Counted from the first letter of the stretch, positions 12,701-25,334 are shown. The stretch: DNA of 64,000 nucleotides from Panonychus citri (GCF_014898815.1 NW_026515543.1:4650001-4714000); one strand, 5' to 3'. The notes: generated by a model not told the origin, from the letters alone. Numbers and translations: made by a program.

Positions 12701-15700
12701 CAATCAAATTGTTGATGTGGGTCAATGATGGTCAAGTTGAAATTTACTAATAGATGGTAATAATTATACAATAACAGTTAATCATCAGAAACTTATAATC
12801 ATCTTTTTGGATACTTAATCATACACTTTTTCCGTTTATCTTTTCAGAATAACAATTATGTATTGAGAAAAATAACTTTTCTTTTCCTGGATTTCATCAT
12901 CTACAACAATAATCAACTAATCATCATCATCATCTTCTTCATTCCAATATGATGATGATGATTTTTGATCGATAAAAACCAATCCCATGGATAATGATGA
13001 TAAATCTTCGAGAGATACTATGAGAATAATTTTTTCTTTTGCTTTTCTAGAATTGGTTCAATCATTTTGTTGACAATCAAAACCACAAATCAGTTGAATA
13101 CTCACATTCTAATGGATACAATTTACTGAGCAATTAAAAGAGACAAAAATGACAAAGGTGATGGTTGGAAATATTTGAATCCAGACTGATATTCATGTCC
13201 TTTTAAATTGTTACCGTTACATTTGAAAGGCAAACTGAATCAAGTTGATCAATTTCCATTTCAATCATGTGAATCAACAACAACAACAATCCTGATGTTA
13301 TTATAATAACACTTAACATTTCATTGGAACCCAATCATAACAAACAGACAATACAATTTAAAAGGATAATCAAAATGTTGAAGAATCAACAAATTTAAAA
13401 ACATCAATCCATCAATATTATAATTCAATCCACTTATACCAATATAATATCAATTGAATTTTGTGAAATCAACTTTTCAAATCGTATCTTTATCATCCTT
13501 TGATATTTACTTTTAACAAGTAATTTTGTTAATGATAATCAACGACAATTTAGTAAACAATTTGAAAAGTTTTCTCCTCTCTGTTGAAAATTGTATCTAA
13601 AAAAAGATTCAAAACAAAATCTGAGTAGATTTTGACATTTTGTTTACAATATAAATTCAATTCTGATTATTATCATTGTTATTATTCAGCATCCTCTTGA
13701 TGATGATCATCATCATCACTTCATCCGCATCACCAGTAAATTGATTATCTATATTGTTGTTGAACTAAAAAAACGAAAAAGAAATTCATTTTTCTTATAA
13801 ATTCAGTTGATTATCATAGTTATTGTAATGATAATTGAATAATTTAAGTGTAATGATAATCAGCCAACCTTATGTAATTAAAATTCATAACTAGTTGAAA
13901 ATGTTGATGAATTTGTAGATGATTACAATTTAATTTATCAATTGAATAACTTGAGAAAAGCAGAGAGAGAGAATCAAGTTGATTAAGATGATTTAGTTAA
14001 TTCTGTTTAAGAAAAAAAAGTAATAAAAGTTTATTATCATTACTTATAGTTGAGATGAGCATGAGATTAATAGTTGGATGGATTCACCATCATGATTATC
14101 ATGATTATCTTCATCTTTATCATCATATTAACCACTCAGATAAGATTTGATAGTTTGGTTTCCATTTTAAATGTAAATTGGTTAAAAATTGATCAGAAAA
14201 TATAATTTCAAAAGTAACGGTACTTTCACTTGGGATTCATGTTCATCTTCAACTTAATCATTATTATCATCATCATCATATGAAAACAAACATTTACCTT
14301 ATAATTGAATTATAATCAAGGTTAACTACAGTTTTCACCATAAAGTAACAATATTCATGGTTAGAAATAAACAATTTAAGCAAATTAAACCTGAGTACAT
14401 TTATCTGAACATCACATGCAGATGATTAATATTAATTTGGTTGTAATTAAGATGATAACTATTACTATTAAAAGGAAAATTGATTGTAACGACTTTTGAT
14501 TTCAAAGGTTTTCTGGTTCATTTTTACAATTGATTAATTGTGACTCGATCTGAACAACAATCAATCTATTAATAATTAAAGTAAAAACTGCATAGCTAAC
14601 TTTAATCATCGTCACAATCAGTTGATTGTTATCCTTTTTTATTTGGTCTTTTTGTTGGTCTAAACAAATCATTGATTTGGTTGATTGATCAAAAACCATT
14701 TTCTATTAATTAAATAAATTATTCTGATTGTTATTATTATTAAGATTCCTTGTTGCCTCTTGTTAACTGTGATCAATCAATTGTTACAATTAGCATCATC
14801 ATCAACATTTTGATTAACGTCATTCTTGTTGATTGTTGCTGTCTCTGGACCTAAATAAAGGTCAAATAATTTGAAAAAAGTGGACTGATTGATTTTTTTA
14901 TTAATCTTGTTCAACAATTAACGGGAAATCAAAATAATTTGTGATCGTTACAGTTGATTGTTTCAATTGATAATCAGGATACTTTGTTTTATGTTATTAA
15001 CTATATTGCTTTTTGTTGGATAATAATAAAAGTCAAATGGTAAATGATTTAGTCGATTCCATTGATTGTTAACAATTAAATTATTCGAGCATCATTATTA
15101 TCAACATGATTTTCACTGTTATTATTACACACAATTCACCAAAATTAATTATTATCAACAATTGAAGATAAATGTAATTTATATATAAAGCTGAATGTGA
15201 TACAATCTAATTTAGTATCACAATTAATGATTAACATTGTGATAGTAATAATTATCTATGTCAGCAAATTGAAATCTAATAATAATATATATCAAACGAA
15301 ATTAAATTGCAAACAACAATCAAGTTGATTAATCAAAAGTAAACTATTAACTTAGTGTTTTTTTTCAGATTACAATTTATTTTTAACACAATCAACAATC
15401 ACACAATAAAATGAACTCATTTGATTGAATGACAATTAAAGACTAAACTTAATATTCTTAATATTTTTAATTCTGAGATAATTATGTCTTAATCACAATT
15501 TGATAATAATAAATAATGTAATTTGATTCAATTTGTAAAACTAAATTCAAAATAAATTCACTCTTCAACTTTCACATTTTCAGCTAATGTTGAAATGAAA
15601 TTCATGAAGGTAAAAAATTCACCAAATTTCATGGTGATTATAATGATGAAAATAATTGATTTGGATAAGAAGAGTGAAAAAAAAGTTCTGGTAAATATTC

Positions 15701-17959
15701 ACATTGAGGTTAGATTACTTGTTGAATGAAACAATCTAAAGCCATGATGATGATTATATTCAAAATATTCAAATAATCATCATGATAATCTAACATTTTC
15801 ATTGTAATCCTTAGCATTCTGAGGCTTTCAATAAGTTCTTAATGGTTGAATATTGAATGAAATTCACAAAACGGAATCGGAATCAATTACGATTGCGAAA
15901 GAAAAAATTTCAATTGTTATCATCATGAAAGTATTTTTATCCATACATAAAGAATCACTTCCTCCGATTACTATCATGATAAATATCCTCATTTCCTTCA
16001 TCCTGATCATCAATTGTGATAAACTCATGATGGTATTTACATAATAAGATACTCATGATCAGAATCAACTGATAACCATGAAAAAAATTTATCGGAATCT
16101 TTTTTTTCTAGTTGGAAAAATTGTTCGGAAAAAGCAAAATTTTAATTGTTGCTAATCACGAAGTTAATACTTGTGTGTTATCTTAATCATTTACGTTGAA
16201 TGATAATCAATAAACTAATTAAGCTCTTTCTCTCTACTTTCATCATCTAATTAATTCCCAATTGAAATTGTTATCCATCATAACTAAAGGTCAATCTGCT
16301 GAATCCTGTTGATTGATAATCAGATTAAATGAACAACAATCAAAGTTTACTGTCCTCAAATTAATTTGATTAACTGTATGTATACAATTAATTGTTCCTC
16401 CTGTTATTGTGACCTTAATTGTAGAGATAAACTTTTAGACCCTTTCAAGTAATTAACTGTGGTTAATCATTAATTAACATGACAATTGTGAGTTCTAAGA
16501 GATTAAATTGTGATTATATTAATAATGAATTTTTCATAGAAATGGTTAACTCTTTTGTAATCACTTAAGTTTAATCAATTATCAACCTTAAAATTAGTTA
16601 ATTAACAGATTATCATTAAGAGAAAATCTGTCAAATTAAATGTTAATCACTAATAAGAGGAGGAATTAAAATTTTGAGACAATTGTTTTTCACTATTCCA
16701 ATTGAATCTATCGACACCTAAGAAGTTATAATCAACTTGAGCCATTAACGATAATTCAGTTAGCTAATTGTAATTAATGATCTCAAATTGTCACAGGAAA
16801 TTTAATAATTTGTTTTCTCATTGTATTTATAATGAATTCCCAGTGAGTTTCAAGGTGAAAGTAATATTATTTTTATGAGACTGAGAATCTGAATCTCTGA
16901 AACAACATCTTGTAAATTCAGTTCAATTCAGTTATTCAAATCTGAACATGAATCAAATATTTATCTTGATTATATTTTTATTCAATTCAAAGACTGGTGA
17001 GATTTTCAGATCAACATTTTCCACAATCAAAGCAATCATAATATTTACACTAAATTTGATGAAAAAATTATCACAATCAACTTGATTGCTGAATAAATTA
17101 AGTTCAGAGATTAATACTATGACCCTAATAGAGTAAAAATTAAATCCAGTTATGAATAATCAACAAGCAACGTAACCAAATGAAAATGAAACAATTTTTG
17201 CATGAAAATCTCAATTGCTGTGTAATTTTTAAGACAAAGATGATTAGATAATAAATTAACCTTTTCAGTTATCATGAAGTTCAAGTAATTTCAATCAGAT
17301 TTTGTAGTCAGAAATTAATTAAAAGTTCAAGTAAATAGAATTGGGGGAAAATATTCACATTTCTCGGATTCTTTATTGTGTTATTCCTGATTGACGGAAT
17401 TCAATTCAATCTAATATTCACTTTTATTCAGAATCAGATTCAATTATCATCATGATTGTAAGATTATTCAAATCTCAAACTGAGTTACAATCTTCAGATT
17501 GTTGGTTTGATCAAGTAAATCAAAAAAGTGAATCAATTCGTTAACACTATTCACTATGTAGCCTCCTAAGGCTAAGGGATTTACTGTTATATTTATGGAT
17601 AAACATGAAAATTAAATTATTTCAGTGTAATTGTAACAATTTACTTCCTGAAAATCAGATTCACGATAGTTAAATGCTGGTATTATTATTACAAAATTGT
17701 AGTAATGAATCGGGAAGTAAATTAGTTAATAATAACTAAACAATTAGGAAACTGGTTTGGTTTTGTAATCAAAACGTTCAGTAAACACTAATGATAATTT
17801 TGATTTTCACTTTGATTGATAATTTACTTTAGACTCACCTAATTTTGATACGAATGTTAAATTGCTGGGATTAATTGTCGGGAACGAATCAGTAATTTGA
17901 TTATCATCCATTTTTTCTGAATCATAGATTGGAAACTTATGATAACCATCTAATGGCAT
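6756..17959 (-). CDS. Atypical synaptotagmin (one TM segment, two C2 domains), eight exons
   Basis: Membrane-trafficking protein of the synaptotagmin family, 496 residues. Exons are 17959-17839, 10950-10755, 10684-10208, 9400-9307, 7980-7810, 7723-7606, 7221-7039 and 6886-6756; every junction keeps frame. Exon 1 encodes a 40-residue luminal end with an N-glycosylation sequon (NLT). The TM helix (about 43-66) follows, then basic KSVHNKRKKC and a Pro/Ser-rich linker. C2A is about 222-352 and C2B about 358-494, ending in the family signature QWHKL. In C2A only part of the calcium ligand set remains: SDPF and FDND are present, but the first loop Asp is absent and the last is Asn. C2B keeps GEINVSLCYN but lacks the SDPYV aspartate and both loop-3 aspartates, so it should not bind Ca2+. 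It could be a Syt12-like or other calcium-independent member. Exon 1 rests on phase and sense only and is less certain. Confidence 0.87.
10951..17838 (-). other. Large first intron (6.9 kb) of the synaptotagmin gene
   Basis: Bounded by a GTGAGT donor at 17838 and a pyrimidine-rich acceptor ending ATCCAG at 10951 on the minus strand. It is AT-rich with small ATC/ATG and TAA runs (about 12325-12345, 12920-12962) and a short CT run at 12560-12577. I found no credible coding sequence on either strand. It is far longer than other introns here, and neuronal genes often keep regulatory elements in such introns. Confidence 0.6.
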
Positions 17960-18482
17960 GATGGTAAATTTAACAATTAATTAACAGTTTGATTTGATTT
18001 TAATTACATTAAACTTGTGTAAAATAATCAAACTAATGATGATAGAGGATAATTATATTGAAACGTTAATTATGATGACAAAATCAATTAGAATCTATTG
18101 TTTCACTTTAGATAATTGTGATCTGGTAATTGATTGACGATTAACATGATTTGCAAATTTATCATCGTAAAAAATGAAAGTTACTTGTTGATATAATTTC
18201 AGGAGACTCTCAAGTGAAAATGATTCTGATTCTGATTCAGTAATAATCTTACAGGGGATGTTCATGATCTGTTGAACTCACTTTTGGAATAAAAAACTTA
18301 TTCAGTTTATTGAAGGAAACATTTTATCTGCCATCTCTCAGATATGGAAGTGAGCGAGATTCAAATAGGAAAATATCAAGTTTTCTGGAAAATGAACATG
18401 AATCCCTCTTGATTCAGGGGAATTCAAATAATCTGGAGATTTAAATGAATTGATGTTTTGATAACCAATATGTAGTGAAAAT
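17960..18482. other. Intergenic, upstream of synaptotagmin
   Basis: Short AT-rich spacer that should hold the synaptotagmin promoter and leader. No open frame or repeat of note. Confidence 0.5.
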
Positions 18483-18897
18483 AAATATGGATATTTGTTA
18501 ATCGTCATTGATCAATGGTTTAGTTTGACGGGAATTACGTGTAAACAAACAAAGACAGAAGGAGATTATTTTGAAGATGATATAAAATGGCTTCCAAAGA
18601 AGTGAGAAAACGGAGAATCCTAGAAGCTAAATACAGATCAAAGTCATCAATTGAAAGATAAAATCAAAGTAAAACGATCAATCAGCCTCCTAAGTGGACA
18701 ATAAAACAAAACGATTAGAAATTAAGATCATCAATTCAACAAATACAAAGAAAACAATTGCAAATTTTGTTACCTGTAAACAATATGATTGAAATTGACT
18801 ATTTGGTATCATTGGTCGACACATAATGTAACCACCTCCGTTATTGTAATTAGTTGGTCTTGATGGTGATTCAAGTTGATATTCTTGATTGTTCACA
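18483..18897 (-). pseudogene. Truncated duplicate of the last exons of the DEG/ENaC gene
   Basis: This segment is a diverged copy of 20157-20690, the end of exon 1, the intron and exon 2 of the channel gene about 1.7 kb away on the same strand. It retains the exon 1 tail SPSRPTNYNNGGGYIM and PNSQFQSY, the GTAAC donor, the intron and the CTTAG acceptor. In exon 2 about 130 bp are deleted, corresponding to 20335-20460, which encodes the segment before TM2. The remaining TM2 frame contains stop codons after EAD and before LLGFSVFSLLWKPFY. It also lacks TM1, the extracellular domain and a start. It is a dead fragment from a local duplication. The 3' 100 bp (18490-18600) is nearly identical to the parent, so the event is fairly recent. 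Confidence 0.85.
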
Positions 18898-18900
18898 TTA

Positions 18901-19447
18901 TTAAACTGTCATTTTTAGACAACGAGTGTCTCTATGGGTCTGTAAACAGGTAACACAACAATATCTCATGCCGCATGTTACACAAGTGTAATTGGCTGAA
19001 AACCCACAAACACAACAGAAATGCCTTTTGATGGCTGTGAAAATAACTCGATCCTCAATCATCACCGGCCCAGGACGCGGTGTAACCGCCGTGGTATAAC
19101 TTGGGGCTGGTGCTTTGCTGTCTTCATCCAGAAGAGTGGACAGTGTTACTTGTCGAGCTTTATGATGATGATGAGAATGATTTTCCTTCCGTCTTCCCCC
19201 ACTACTTGATGATTTGATGGCTTGATCCTCAAATTTAGGCGCTTTCTTGTGCATAACAAGGTTCGCATGTGGATCTTCATGAAAATTGTCCTTCTCCAAT
19301 TTCTCTACCATTTGACGATCACGCCGATTACGAGCAGAATCGTCAAGAACACGGTACTGAGCACGACGCTGCAAGAGAAAGAGAGAGAGGGAGAAGGTGA
19401 GAAGATAGAAAAGAAACGATTGATAAAAAATTAGAAAATCTTACCAT
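18901..19447 (-). CDS. ZNHIT1: ZNHIT1, HIT-type zinc finger subunit of SWR1/SRCAP complex
   Basis: 156 residues in two coding exons. The ATG alone (19447-19445) lies at the end of exon 1 and is followed by GTAAGA; the body is 19368-18901. The N-terminal RRVLDD-type segment (here YRVLDDSARNRRDRQ) and DNFHEDPHANL match ZNHIT1. The C-terminus is the HIT zinc finger, C-x2-C, C-x2-C, C-x3-C, H-x3-H-like (CCVCGFSANYTCVTCGMRYC), ending in the family's final CLKMTV (human CLKWTV). The protein is a core subunit (yeast Vps71/Swc6) of the remodeller that deposits histone H2A.Z. The His/Ser stretch (SHHHHKARQ) in the middle is variable. It diverges from GTF2H5, sharing a short promoter. Confidence 0.93.
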
Positions 19448-19668
19448 TTTCTTTGCCGCTTTTTGATGTAAACAAATGAAGAAAAACTAATTTAACAAAT
19501 TAAATTTATTCTCAGATGTTCAGTCACAAATGCGGAGATCACATGTTCTATTGCGCATGCGCAGTCTGGATACTTGAATTTAGTGTTTATCTTTTGTCAT
19601 TTTCTTAAATAAATTTTGTTTAAATTGTTCTTTTCATGAAATCAGTTATCTCTTTCTCTGATTTCATC
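19448..19668. promoter_or_regulatory. Bidirectional ZNHIT1/GTF2H5 promoter with NRF1-type palindrome
   Basis: Only 221 bp separate the two divergent start codons. At 19552-19563 is the perfect palindrome TGCGCATGCGCA, the consensus of NRF1 (Ewg in flies), which drives many bidirectional housekeeping promoters. It is the most GC-rich short stretch in this otherwise AT-rich neighbourhood. The motif is seen directly; its use by an NRF1/Ewg protein is inferred. Confidence 0.65.
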
Positions 19669-19881
19669 ATGGTCAATGTTCAAAAAGGTGTTCTCGTTGA
19701 ATGTGATCCACAAATGAAACAATTTCTCCTCCATTTGGATGATACAAATGCTCTTGGATCTAAATTTATTCTCCAAGATCTTGACGCTACTCACTTGTTT
19801 GTTGAATCAGAAAAAATTGAGCTTCTTAAAACTAGAATTGACGATTTGATGGACCAAATGAATTATGTTGAGATAAACTGA
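19669..19881 (+). CDS. GTF2H5: GTF2H5/TTDA, small subunit of TFIIH
   Basis: Single-exon gene of 70 residues; human GTF2H5 is 71. It starts MVNVQKGVLVECDPQMKQFL, followed by a Leu/Asp-rich stretch (LDDTNALGSKFILQDLDATH) and the C-terminal helix, all as in TTDA/Tfb5. The protein stabilises the p52 (GTF2H4) arm of TFIIH and is needed for nucleotide excision repair and for transcription initiation by RNA polymerase II. An in-frame ATG 33 bases upstream is possible, but 19669 matches the conserved family start exactly. It is divergent from ZNHIT1. Confidence 0.95.
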   Translation: MVNVQKGVLVECDPQMKQFLLHLDDTNALGSKFILQDLDATHLFVESEKIELLKTRIDDLMDQMNYVEIN

Positions 19882-20160
19882 ATTATTCTTATTCCCCTCG
19901 TAAGTGTTTATTCGCAATTCAAACACATTTGATTACCAATTTATTATAAAGAGAAAATTAAATAATGGAAACTGATTGAAGCTGACATTTGAGAACAAGA
20001 AATAAATGTTTGTTTCTAATCCATAATTTCAAATTTCCGATTTTCTTTCCCTTTACATTTTTCGCGATGATTTCAATCATAATCATTTAACAGTTCCTAT
20101 CAAGTGAAAAGTGAATTTACCATCTCTGGATAATTTTAATACAATCAAAGGTGATATTTG

Positions 20161-21951
20161 CTAATCGACATTGATCAATGGTTTAGTTTGACGGGAATTA
20201 CGTGTAAACAAACAAAGACAGAAGGAGATTATTTTGAAGATGATATAAAATGGCTTCCAAAGAAGTGAGAAAACGGAGAATCCAAGCCAAACACAGGCCA
20301 AAGTCATCAATTGAAAGATAAAATCAAAGTAATTATATTGTGGTCGATGTTCATAGACCACATCGGGTCCAGATGATTTACGAACGGTAACAAAAGCCTT
20401 CGATAAACTACCAAGTACATTGACAATATCAGAAGTAGATTCAGCCAATGATCCGTGATAACTACCAGCCTCCTAAGTGGACAATAAAATAAAACAATTA
20501 GAAATCAAGATCATCAATTCAACAAATACAAAGAAAACAATTGCAAATTTTGTTACCTGTAAACCATATGATTGAAATTGACTATTTGGTATCATTGGTC
20601 GACCCATAATGTAACCACCTCCGTTATTGTAATTAGTTGGCCTCGATGGTGATGCTGTCCGATGTTTCTGACTGTTTATGTAATGTGACAATACCATTGA
20701 TGTTGATTGTGAATCGGCCACTTCGGTGACAAAATTATAAACTTCATCTTCACAATTTGGTTTACATCTTGGTAGAGTGGCACAAAATTCAGCTCGATGA
20801 ATCTGAAGCGATTGACACTTTGTGTTGGTACAAAAAGTGTCCGTTGCTCGAAGTAAATCACGACGGACATTTATATCTGATGGTAAACAATTACATGTTT
20901 CCCGATACAATGTCAATAAACACTGATCAACACAATCGTATTTGGATCGAGGTGATTTATGTGAATGAAGGGAAACAATTTCCTCTAAATCATCTGCTGA
21001 TTGTTTAACACTCTCTAAACTATCACCACCATTAGCCGGCTGATTAACTTTCTCTTTATTATTATTGTTACTCTTATATTGGTCGCATCCATTTCTAAAC
21101 GGCGGTGGCATCCGTTTCTCAACAATCTTATCAAACGTGACCAAGTAATTGTAACCCGGTTTCAGTTTTGATATTTTTTGAGTTCCCAACGGCAATTCAT
21201 TTGATTGATGAATGGACAAGGAGACACCGAGATCATCAGAAATGGTTAAAGGATCAACAATGTGTTTACGACCAAATTCAATCTCCAGTGTTAATAAATC
21301 ACCATTCTTAGTGGTTAATAGGCCATTCCCTCCGTCAGCACCACCATCACTCGGCGAGTAATATCTTGGCGCTCTAACCTTTAATTCACGAGATGATCGA
21401 GTTGATTTACCCAATTTACTGAAAAAAGTGTAACACTTTTTACCCAATCCAAAGTTAATACTTTCCACCGTCGGTACAATTTCATTACAAGCGACTGGTG
21501 AAACTTCAGATAAACCAGTAACCGAGTTAATTGTTGGTATCATCAAGTTACACTTAATATCTTCATCTTTACTACTTTTATCATCCATGTTGAAATTACG
21601 TTTAAACACTTCGGTTGCCTGTTCAACGGAACCTGGTTTGAGGTCACTTTTAAAGCAAAGGGTCACCGAAGGTAAATCAAACATCTCATCAAAGGTTAAA
21701 TTGGTTGAAATGGTTGTCGGGAAACTGTAGTACACTTTAATTAGCATCATTGATTGAGAGACGAATAGGAAACAACAGATTACAAATATGATTCCTTGGA
21801 AAAGTGAATCGCAACAACAATTTCGACCATTGGAGGAATTAGTTGATTGTGATGATGATTTTCTACCTTTAACATCAATTAAACCCGATTCGATATCGGC
21901 CACTCGTTGAGCTGATTGTTGGGTTGATGATGATGATGAAAAAGCAACCAT
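20161..21951 (-). CDS. DEG/ENaC (pickpocket-type) sodium channel subunit
   Basis: Two exons, 21951-20557 and 20472-20161, joined in phase 0 across an 84 bp intron; 568 residues. The N-terminus is cytosolic and Ser-rich. TM1 is at about 50-74 (SLFQGIIFVICCFLFVSQSM), followed by FDLPSVTLCF, the post-TM1 motif of the family. The extracellular domain carries the Cys-rich signature YDCVDQCLLTLYRETCNCLP and C-x4-C / C-x3-C pairs. TM2 (NYFDFIFQLMTLACVWLGFS) contains the G-F-S selectivity filter. The channel should be an amiloride-type, non-voltage-gated Na+ channel, as in arthropod pickpocket proteins. There is a sequon NLT just after TM1. The frame is open to a TTG at 21966, but the first ATG is 21951. 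A damaged copy of the 3' end lies at 18483-18897. Confidence 0.92.
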
Positions 21952-24472
21952 GATGACGATGAACAATCAAGAGAATCCTTTTTGTTACTCTCTTATCCGA
22001 TTACATCGATGACTAAAAATCAAATGAAATTAAATTTACCTGAAAAAGGTAAGAAAAGTAATTGGAAACAATCAGTAATGTTATCGAATTGTCCAAAAGT
22101 TCAAAGACCTTGGAAACAATGAGAAAATGATTAATATTCCCTCCCACTCTTATGGTCAATGGTAACAACAGGTAATTATGATACATAATCAATGGGAACA
22201 AAACAGTTGACAATTTAAATTACTTCTTATATTCAAGATCACACTTAATCATTTTTCCTCCTTCCACTTCCACCCTCACCCTCGGTCTCTCCCTCACCAT
22301 CACTCTCCTTCCTCTTCCTCCTTTACATTCACCTTTCATTTTCTATCATTAATTAAATCACTCAATCAGAATATAAAAAAAATCTTTACCACAATTAATA
22401 GAAATCTTTTCTTTTCTTTTCTTTAGACAGACTTACAATGATTCACTAATGATTTTAAATCTCAATCAATCAATCAACCAGGAAGAAATGTGATTAGAAA
22501 GTGTAATGATTAGGAAACAATTTACATGGAGAAAAATTACTCCGAATTCATAACAATTAACTCTAAATAGTTGTATTATTATTTTCAAATCAAAGTTGTA
22601 ACTTTGGACAAAAAATCTCAGACAAATTGATCTTTTCTTTCAAAATATTTGATTTCACTGTTATTTGAACAATTAATTCATTTGATTAAACCATTAAACA
22701 ATTAAATTTGATTTGTACAAGAAAATTAACTAACCATGATCGATATTCAAACCAATAAATAAAAGTTATTTTTCAATTTCAGTTGATTCGATTACTTTTT
22801 CTTTATTCAACAACTTGATTATTAATCGACTTCGACAAGGTGAATACAATAATCTTCTGATAACTTAATCTTTCAGGTAATTGTTGATTAAATTGAATGG
22901 AAATATGGTTAATCAAACAGAGATTGACTTCCATTTGAATAATTAACTAGTAAACTCGATTGATCTTTTCTTTTTCTATTGATTTTCGATCATTTTTCGT
23001 GTCGTTTTAACAATTAGTGATTAATCCACGGATAATCAGTCCTCGATTCTAATTAGTCTATTGAATCCTCTACAATCAAAAATCTCTAATTATATTATTC
23101 TCACTCTATCTCATAATTACCGCTCATTTGTTTATCGAGTTAATTGTCTTCCTATTGAGTTCATTTGGACAATTAATAGAACTCGAAAATTACTCATCAT
23201 TATTGTCGTGAAAATAAAAAATTGACATAATCAACTTTATCGAATTCTCTCTCGAAATATTATAATTATGGTCACCTTAAACTCCATAGTCTATAATTAC
23301 CATGATTGTTTCAGAGATCAGAAAACTCAGAATCATGATTAACCTTTTCACATCTTTTCTAATTTTAGTGTATTTGATTCTGTGACTTTGTCAAGAGTCT
23401 AAATGATTGATTAACTTGTTGTGATTTCAGATCTCTTTTGATTTACTATTAATATACTTTACTTGCGAGAATTGTAATTAAATGTTTCAGATTTAATTGT
23501 CAAGTTCAAAGACCCAATAACAGTTTCCCAAGAAACTGTTCACTAATCATCACAATTTAACTTTCTACAATAAACAAAATGTATCCATGATATTTGCTTA
23601 TAATGAAAAGAAAACTTTCTTAATCATTGAAACAATTATAATAAAGAAGAAAAAAAAAGTTAATTGTTACCGATAGACTTAATCAACTCTAACTTTCTAT
23701 TGAATTAAATTACTTTGTTAAACAATACCAATCTCGGATTATTGATCAAAGTAAATTACCAAAGAAAAAGAGCAATTAGCAAAATATGATTTTCTTTTCT
23801 GAATAAAATTGTGAAACATGAAACTAAATTGCTTTTAATTGTTAATCTTTTTCAACAATCAGTAATAAATATAAGTGTCAATAAGAATACGTGACAATTA
23901 AAAGTTGATCTTTAATCAAAGAGAAAAATGATTAGTTTGTAATCAACTTTTTCCCAACAGAATTAACAAATCGATCCTTTGATCAGCGGAAAGGGAAAAG
24001 ATAATTTTTAATCAGAATCATTTTAATTATCAATTTGATTCTTCAAATGATCAGAAAACGAAAACAATTATAAACACTAAGTTGATGTTTCCTTTATTGG
24101 AGAGAGATTCTAATCAACAATCACCTTATCTTCTTGAATCAATCATGATTTTCCATGCGATTAACAATTAAAGAGGATGAGAAATCTACTCATAGATAAA
24201 ATCATCTAATTAATGATTAAATTGTCAATCGAATTTGATCAGAATCGATTAGTGCGACATCTATATTCTTTTTTTTCTGGAAAAGATGAAAAAATGTAAA
24301 CATGTTTTTGTCTTTTCTTTTACTCATTGAAGATTCTCATTGAAAATCTTTAATCATTCGATGATTTGATTGATTGATTGATGATTTATTTATGATATTA
24401 AAGTTGTTTAGTGATTAGTTAACGTTTGTAAGTTTAGTTTACACTCTTTCTAGTTGAATAGTTGTTTAGATT
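21952..24472. other. Intergenic between DEG/ENaC and NUDT21 copy 1
   Basis: 2.5 kb between two divergent genes. It contains a CT-rich run at about 22250-22325, AATC-repeat-like sequence near 22465-22480, and a TGAT run near 24365-24390. A CTCF-like word is at 24256-24267 on the NUDT21 side. No supported gene; minus frame 22213-22013 is AT-driven and lacks an ATG. Confidence 0.5.
24256..24267 (+). promoter_or_regulatory. CTCF-like word upstream of NUDT21 copy 1
   Basis: GACATCTATATT shares the core of the motif seen at the other promoters, but its 3' half is degenerate. It lies about 210 bp before the ATG. Weak on its own. Confidence 0.2.
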
Positions 24473-25334
24473 ATGTCGGTGACTGGTGTTACTATTACTC
24501 CACCAGCAACAACTGGATGGCCAAAAGTGAAAACTGAATCAGGAGAAAGACAATCAACTTATACCGGCAAATATTTAGCTTCTAACAATTTACTTTCGGT
24601 AACTTGTAATCGAACAATTAATCTGTAAGTATAATTATCAAGTAGAAAAGAAATTTTAGAAATTTAGTTATTCAATGTGAGAATCTCTGGTTAACATTTT
24701 CAATTTTGTTCTATTCTAAATTTGTTTTTGCTCTTTTGTTCTATTCTTTTTCCATTTCTCTATTAGATATCCATTATCAAATTATACTTTTGGTACTAAA
24801 GATGCTCTATTTGAGAAAGATCCATCAGTTCCTGCTCGATTTCAACGAATGAAAGATGAATTTGAAAAGGTCGGAATGAGAAGATCAGTTGAAGGAGTTT
24901 TACTTGTCCATGAACATCGACTTCCTCATGTTTTACTCCTTCAATTAGGAACAACTTTCTTTAAATTACCTGGAGGTGAATTAAAAGCAGGAGAAGATGA
25001 AGTCGAAGGACTAAAAAGACTTCTAACCGAAACACTAGGTCGTCAAGATGGAATAGCCAATGAGTGGACAATTGAAGATACAATTGGTAATTGGTGGAGA
25101 CCCAATTTTGAGCCACCCCAATATCCATATGTACCACCACATATAACCAAACCCAAGGAACACAAGAGACTATTTTTGGTCCAATTACCTGAGAAAGCTT
25201 TATTTGCCGTACCTAAGAATTATAAATTAGTGGCCGCTCCACTTTTCGAGCTGTATGACAATGCTCAAGGCTATGGACCGATCATCTCATCTTTACCTCA
25301 AACCTTAAGTCGATTCAATTTCATTTATCTATGA
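24473..25334 (+). CDS. NUDT21: NUDT21/CFIm25 cleavage factor subunit, copy 1
   Basis: Two exons, 24473-24624 and 24767-25334, phase 2 junction, 239 residues (human 227). CFIm25 binds UGUA elements in pre-mRNA and recruits the cleavage and polyadenylation machinery, setting poly(A)-site choice. Conserved segments are YPLSNYTFGT, ARFQRMKDEFEKVGMRRSVE, HEHRLPHVLLLQLGTTFFKL, the degenerate Nudix box PGGELKAGEDEVEGLKRLL, NWWRPNFEPPQYPY and the C-terminal SRFNFIY. As in the family, the Nudix box lacks part of the catalytic glutamate set, so it is an RNA binder rather than a hydrolase. A second copy lies 3.6 kb downstream. Exon 2 of the copies differs at only two silent sites, whereas the introns and flanks are unrelated. 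Relative to copy 2 it has Val and Asn (SVTCNRT) at the end of exon 1. Confidence 0.95.

Noticed and set aside
14502..14699. Possible small gene inside the synaptotagmin intron
   Set aside because: Short, AT-driven, Ile/Asn-rich and lacking any conserved pattern; other frames in the intron are similar.
18690..18896. Possible functional short channel protein
   Set aside because: It is the copied exon 1 tail of the ENaC gene read through its intron; the matching exon 2 copy has deletions and stops.
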